Assembly: GCA_023409795.1 (NCBI GenBank)
Contig: JAEYQX010000037.1
Coordinates: 1-6,880, forward strand
Length of the DNA: 6,880 nucleotides
Direction: 5' to 3'
From: Pseudomonadota bacterium
GTDB lineage: Bacteria; Pseudomonadota; Alphaproteobacteria; Caulobacterales; Caulobacteraceae
Part shown: positions 5,587 to 6,880 of the stretch, piece by piece
Position numbering within the stretch: the first letter of the stretch is position 1
Layout of the letters: each line of letters begins with the position of its first letter
Program-made: the position numbers and the translations under genes
The notes under the pieces: generated by a model
Database searches by the model: none
What the model was told of the DNA's origin: nothing
Seen by the model: only the letters and a program-made list of their open reading frames with translations

Positions 5587-6761
5587 CCCGCGCCCGCTCT
5601 GCCGATCCCCGCACCATTGCCGCCCGCACCGGCGTCGATACGGACACGGCCCATGGCTCGGTCATGCCGCCGCTCTACCTGTCGTCCAACTATTCCTTCG
5701 CCGGCTTCGAGCAGAAGCGCCAGTATGACTATTCGCGCTCGGGCAACCCGACCCGCGACATCCTGGCCCAGACCCTGGCCGAGCTGGAAGGCGGGGCCGG
5801 CGCGGTCATCACCGCCACCGGCATGGCGGCGGTCGACCTGCCGCTCAGCCTGCTGTCGCCGGGCGACCTGCTGATCGCCCCGCACGACTGCTATGGCGGC
5901 ACCCACCGCCTGCTGTCGGCCCGCGCCCGCAAGGGGCACTTCCGTCTCGCCTTCGTCGATCAGAATGATGGCGCTGCCCTCGACGCGGCCCTGGCCGACG
6001 GGGCAAGGCTGGTCCTGGTCGAGACGCCCTCCAACCCCCTGCTGCGGGTCGTCGATGTGGCCGAGGTCTGTCGCCGCGCCCATGCCGCCGGGGCGCGGGT
6101 CGTGGCCGACAACACCTTCCTGTCGCCCGCCCTGCAGACCCCTATCGCCCTGGGGGCCGACATCGTCGTCCACTCGACGACCAAGTATATCAACGGCCAC
6201 TCCGACGTCGTGGGCGGGGCCGTCATCGCCGCCGACCCCGAGGTGCACCAGGAACTGGCCTGGTGGGCCAACTGCCTGGGCGTGACCGGCTCGCCGTTCG
6301 ACGCCTACCAGACCCTGCGCGGGGTGCGGACCCTGTTCACCAGGATCGAGCGCCAGCAGGCGACGGCGGGGCTGGTCGCCGCGGCCCTGGAGCAGCATCC
6401 GGCGGTCCGGGCGGTCCACTATCCGGGCCTCGGCTCGCACCCCGGCCATGAACTGGCCGCCCGCCAGCAGAAGGGCCCCGGGGCCATGCTGTCGTTCGAG
6501 CTGGACGGCGGCACCGAGGCGGTGCGCGACCTGATCGAGGCGCTGGAGCTGTTTACCCTGGCGGAGTCCCTGGGCGGGGTCGAGAGCCTGATCGCCCACC
6601 CGGCCACCATGACCCACGCCGCCATGACCCCCGAGGCCCGCGCCACCGCCGGCATCACCGACGGCCTGCTGCGCCTCTCGGTCGGCCTCGAACACCAGGA
6701 CGACATCCTCGCCGACCTGATCCAGGCCCTGGACCGCCTGGTCCTCCAGGCCGCCGCCTGA
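5583..6761 (+). CDS. metB: Cystathionine gamma-synthase (MetB), PLP-dependent
   Basis: It joins O-succinylhomoserine (or another acylhomoserine) with cysteine to form cystathionine, in the cytoplasm. The 392-residue protein is a full-length Cys/Met-metabolism PLP enzyme. Visible are YDYSRSGNPTRD (48-59), the PLP-stacking tyrosine in PHDCYGGTHRL (Tyr104), Asp176 in VVADNTFLSPALQ, the PLP lysine Lys201 in HSTTKYINGHSDVVGG, ARQQKGPGAMLSFELDGG (293-310), and the C-terminal carboxylate-binding Arg364 in LLRLSVGLE. Numbering runs three residues ahead of E. coli MetB (Lys198, Asp173, Tyr101), and many blocks are close to identical with it from memory, which favours cystathionine gamma-synthase over cystathionine beta-lyase, methionine gamma-lyase or O-succinylhomoserine sulfhydrylase (MetZ). 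The ATG at 5583 overlaps the metX stop by four bases, and GAAGGA at 5568-5573 is a good Shine-Dalgarno, so the two are translationally coupled and share SAM control. Confidence 0.93.
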   Translation: MTRARSADPRTIAARTGVDTDTAHGSVMPPLYLSSNYSFAGFEQKRQYDYSRSGNPTRDILAQTLAELEGGAGAVITATGMAAVDLPLSLLSPGDLLIAPHDCYGGTHRLLSARARKGHFRLAFVDQNDGAALDAALADGARLVLVETPSNPLLRVVDVAEVCRRAHAAGARVVADNTFLSPALQTPIALGADIVVHSTTKYINGHSDVVGGAVIAADPEVHQELAWWANCLGVTGSPFDAYQTLRGVRTLFTRIERQQATAGLVAAALEQHPAVRAVHYPGLGSHPGHELAARQQKGPGAMLSFELDGGTEAVRDLIEALELFTLAESLGGVESLIAHPATMTHAAMTPEARATAGITDGLLRLSVGLEHQDDILADLIQALDRLVLQAAA

Positions 6762-6766
6762 TCCTC

Positions 6767-6880
6767 TGGCTTTCCTCCCCACGATGTGGGGAGGGACCAC
6801 GAAGTGGTGGAGGGGCCGGGTCGTGCACAACCCCGCCCCTCCGTCTCGGCGGCTCGCGCCGCCGATCCACCTCCCCACAC
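6767..6880 (-). repeat. Palindromic intergenic repeat, copy 2 (inverted, cut by window end)
   Basis: It begins a few bases after the metB stop and reaches the window end. Read on the minus strand it matches copy 1 at 1034-1167. It shows CCTCCCCAC (6774-6782) with GTGGGGAGG (6786-6794) around a GAT loop; ACCAC (6796-6800) with GTGGT (6804-6808) around GAA; GGAGGGG (6809-6815) with CCCCTCC (6836-6842); and a perfect 7-bp stem CGGCGGC (6847-6853) with GCCGCCG (6858-6864). The central part (about 6816-6835) differs from copy 1, while the arms are conserved. No coding sequence is seen. It could act as the transcript end of the met operon, though no T tract follows a stem. Confidence 0.8.

Noticed and set aside
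6774..6794. Hairpin after metB as a rho-independent terminator
   Set aside because: The stem is strong but is followed by GGACCACG, not a T tract; it is better explained as part of the palindromic repeat.
5505..6878. Minus-strand open frame of 457 codons opposite metB
   Set aside because: Antisense shadow of metB; Gly/Gln/Arg-rich, no motif, and its N-terminal part lies in the palindromic repeat.
1034..6880. Composite mobile element bounded by the two inverted repeats
   Set aside because: The enclosed genes are core amino-acid biosynthesis with composition like their surroundings, there is no transposase, and the repeats look like common intergenic elements at gene ends.

Overview
The window is GC-rich and almost fully coding. 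Gene content and sequence style fit an alphaproteobacterium, most likely in or near the Caulobacteraceae; that placement is an inference, not a database result. It holds the 3' part of a housekeeping ABC-F gene (uup-like) followed by a compact locus for the homoserine branch point of amino-acid synthesis.

Layout: 2-1033 (+) is the C-terminal part of an ABC-F ATPase. 1034-1167 is a palindromic intergenic repeat. 1172-3871 (-) is a thrA-thrB operon: a short fused aspartate kinase/homoserine dehydrogenase of 577 residues without ACT domains, and an APH-fold homoserine kinase. 3872-4518 is a regulatory region between two divergent operons. 4519-6761 (+) is metX-metB, joined by an ATGA overlap. 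6767-6880 is a second, inverted copy of the palindromic repeat, cut by the window end.

The intergenic region is the most interesting part. On the minus strand, upstream of thrA, lies a 19-codon leader peptide with ten threonine codons and one isoleucine codon (4006-4065, MTTITTGTTTTMPTRAGTG). It is followed by a strong intrinsic terminator (3938-3967) and a visible competing antiterminator pairing, which together look like a thr attenuator. On the plus strand, upstream of metX, lies a SAM-I class riboswitch aptamer (4318-4431). Downstream of it, one segment can pair over 13 bp with the metX start codon region.

Together: ThrA makes homoserine (the intervening aspartate-semialdehyde step is not encoded here), ThrB commits it to threonine, and MetX then MetB commit it to cystathionine and methionine. 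The threonine side appears to be controlled by leader-peptide attenuation and the methionine side by SAM sensing, both from one shared 647-bp region. Because the fused ThrA lacks the ACT domains that normally bind threonine, feedback on this locus may act mainly at the RNA level.
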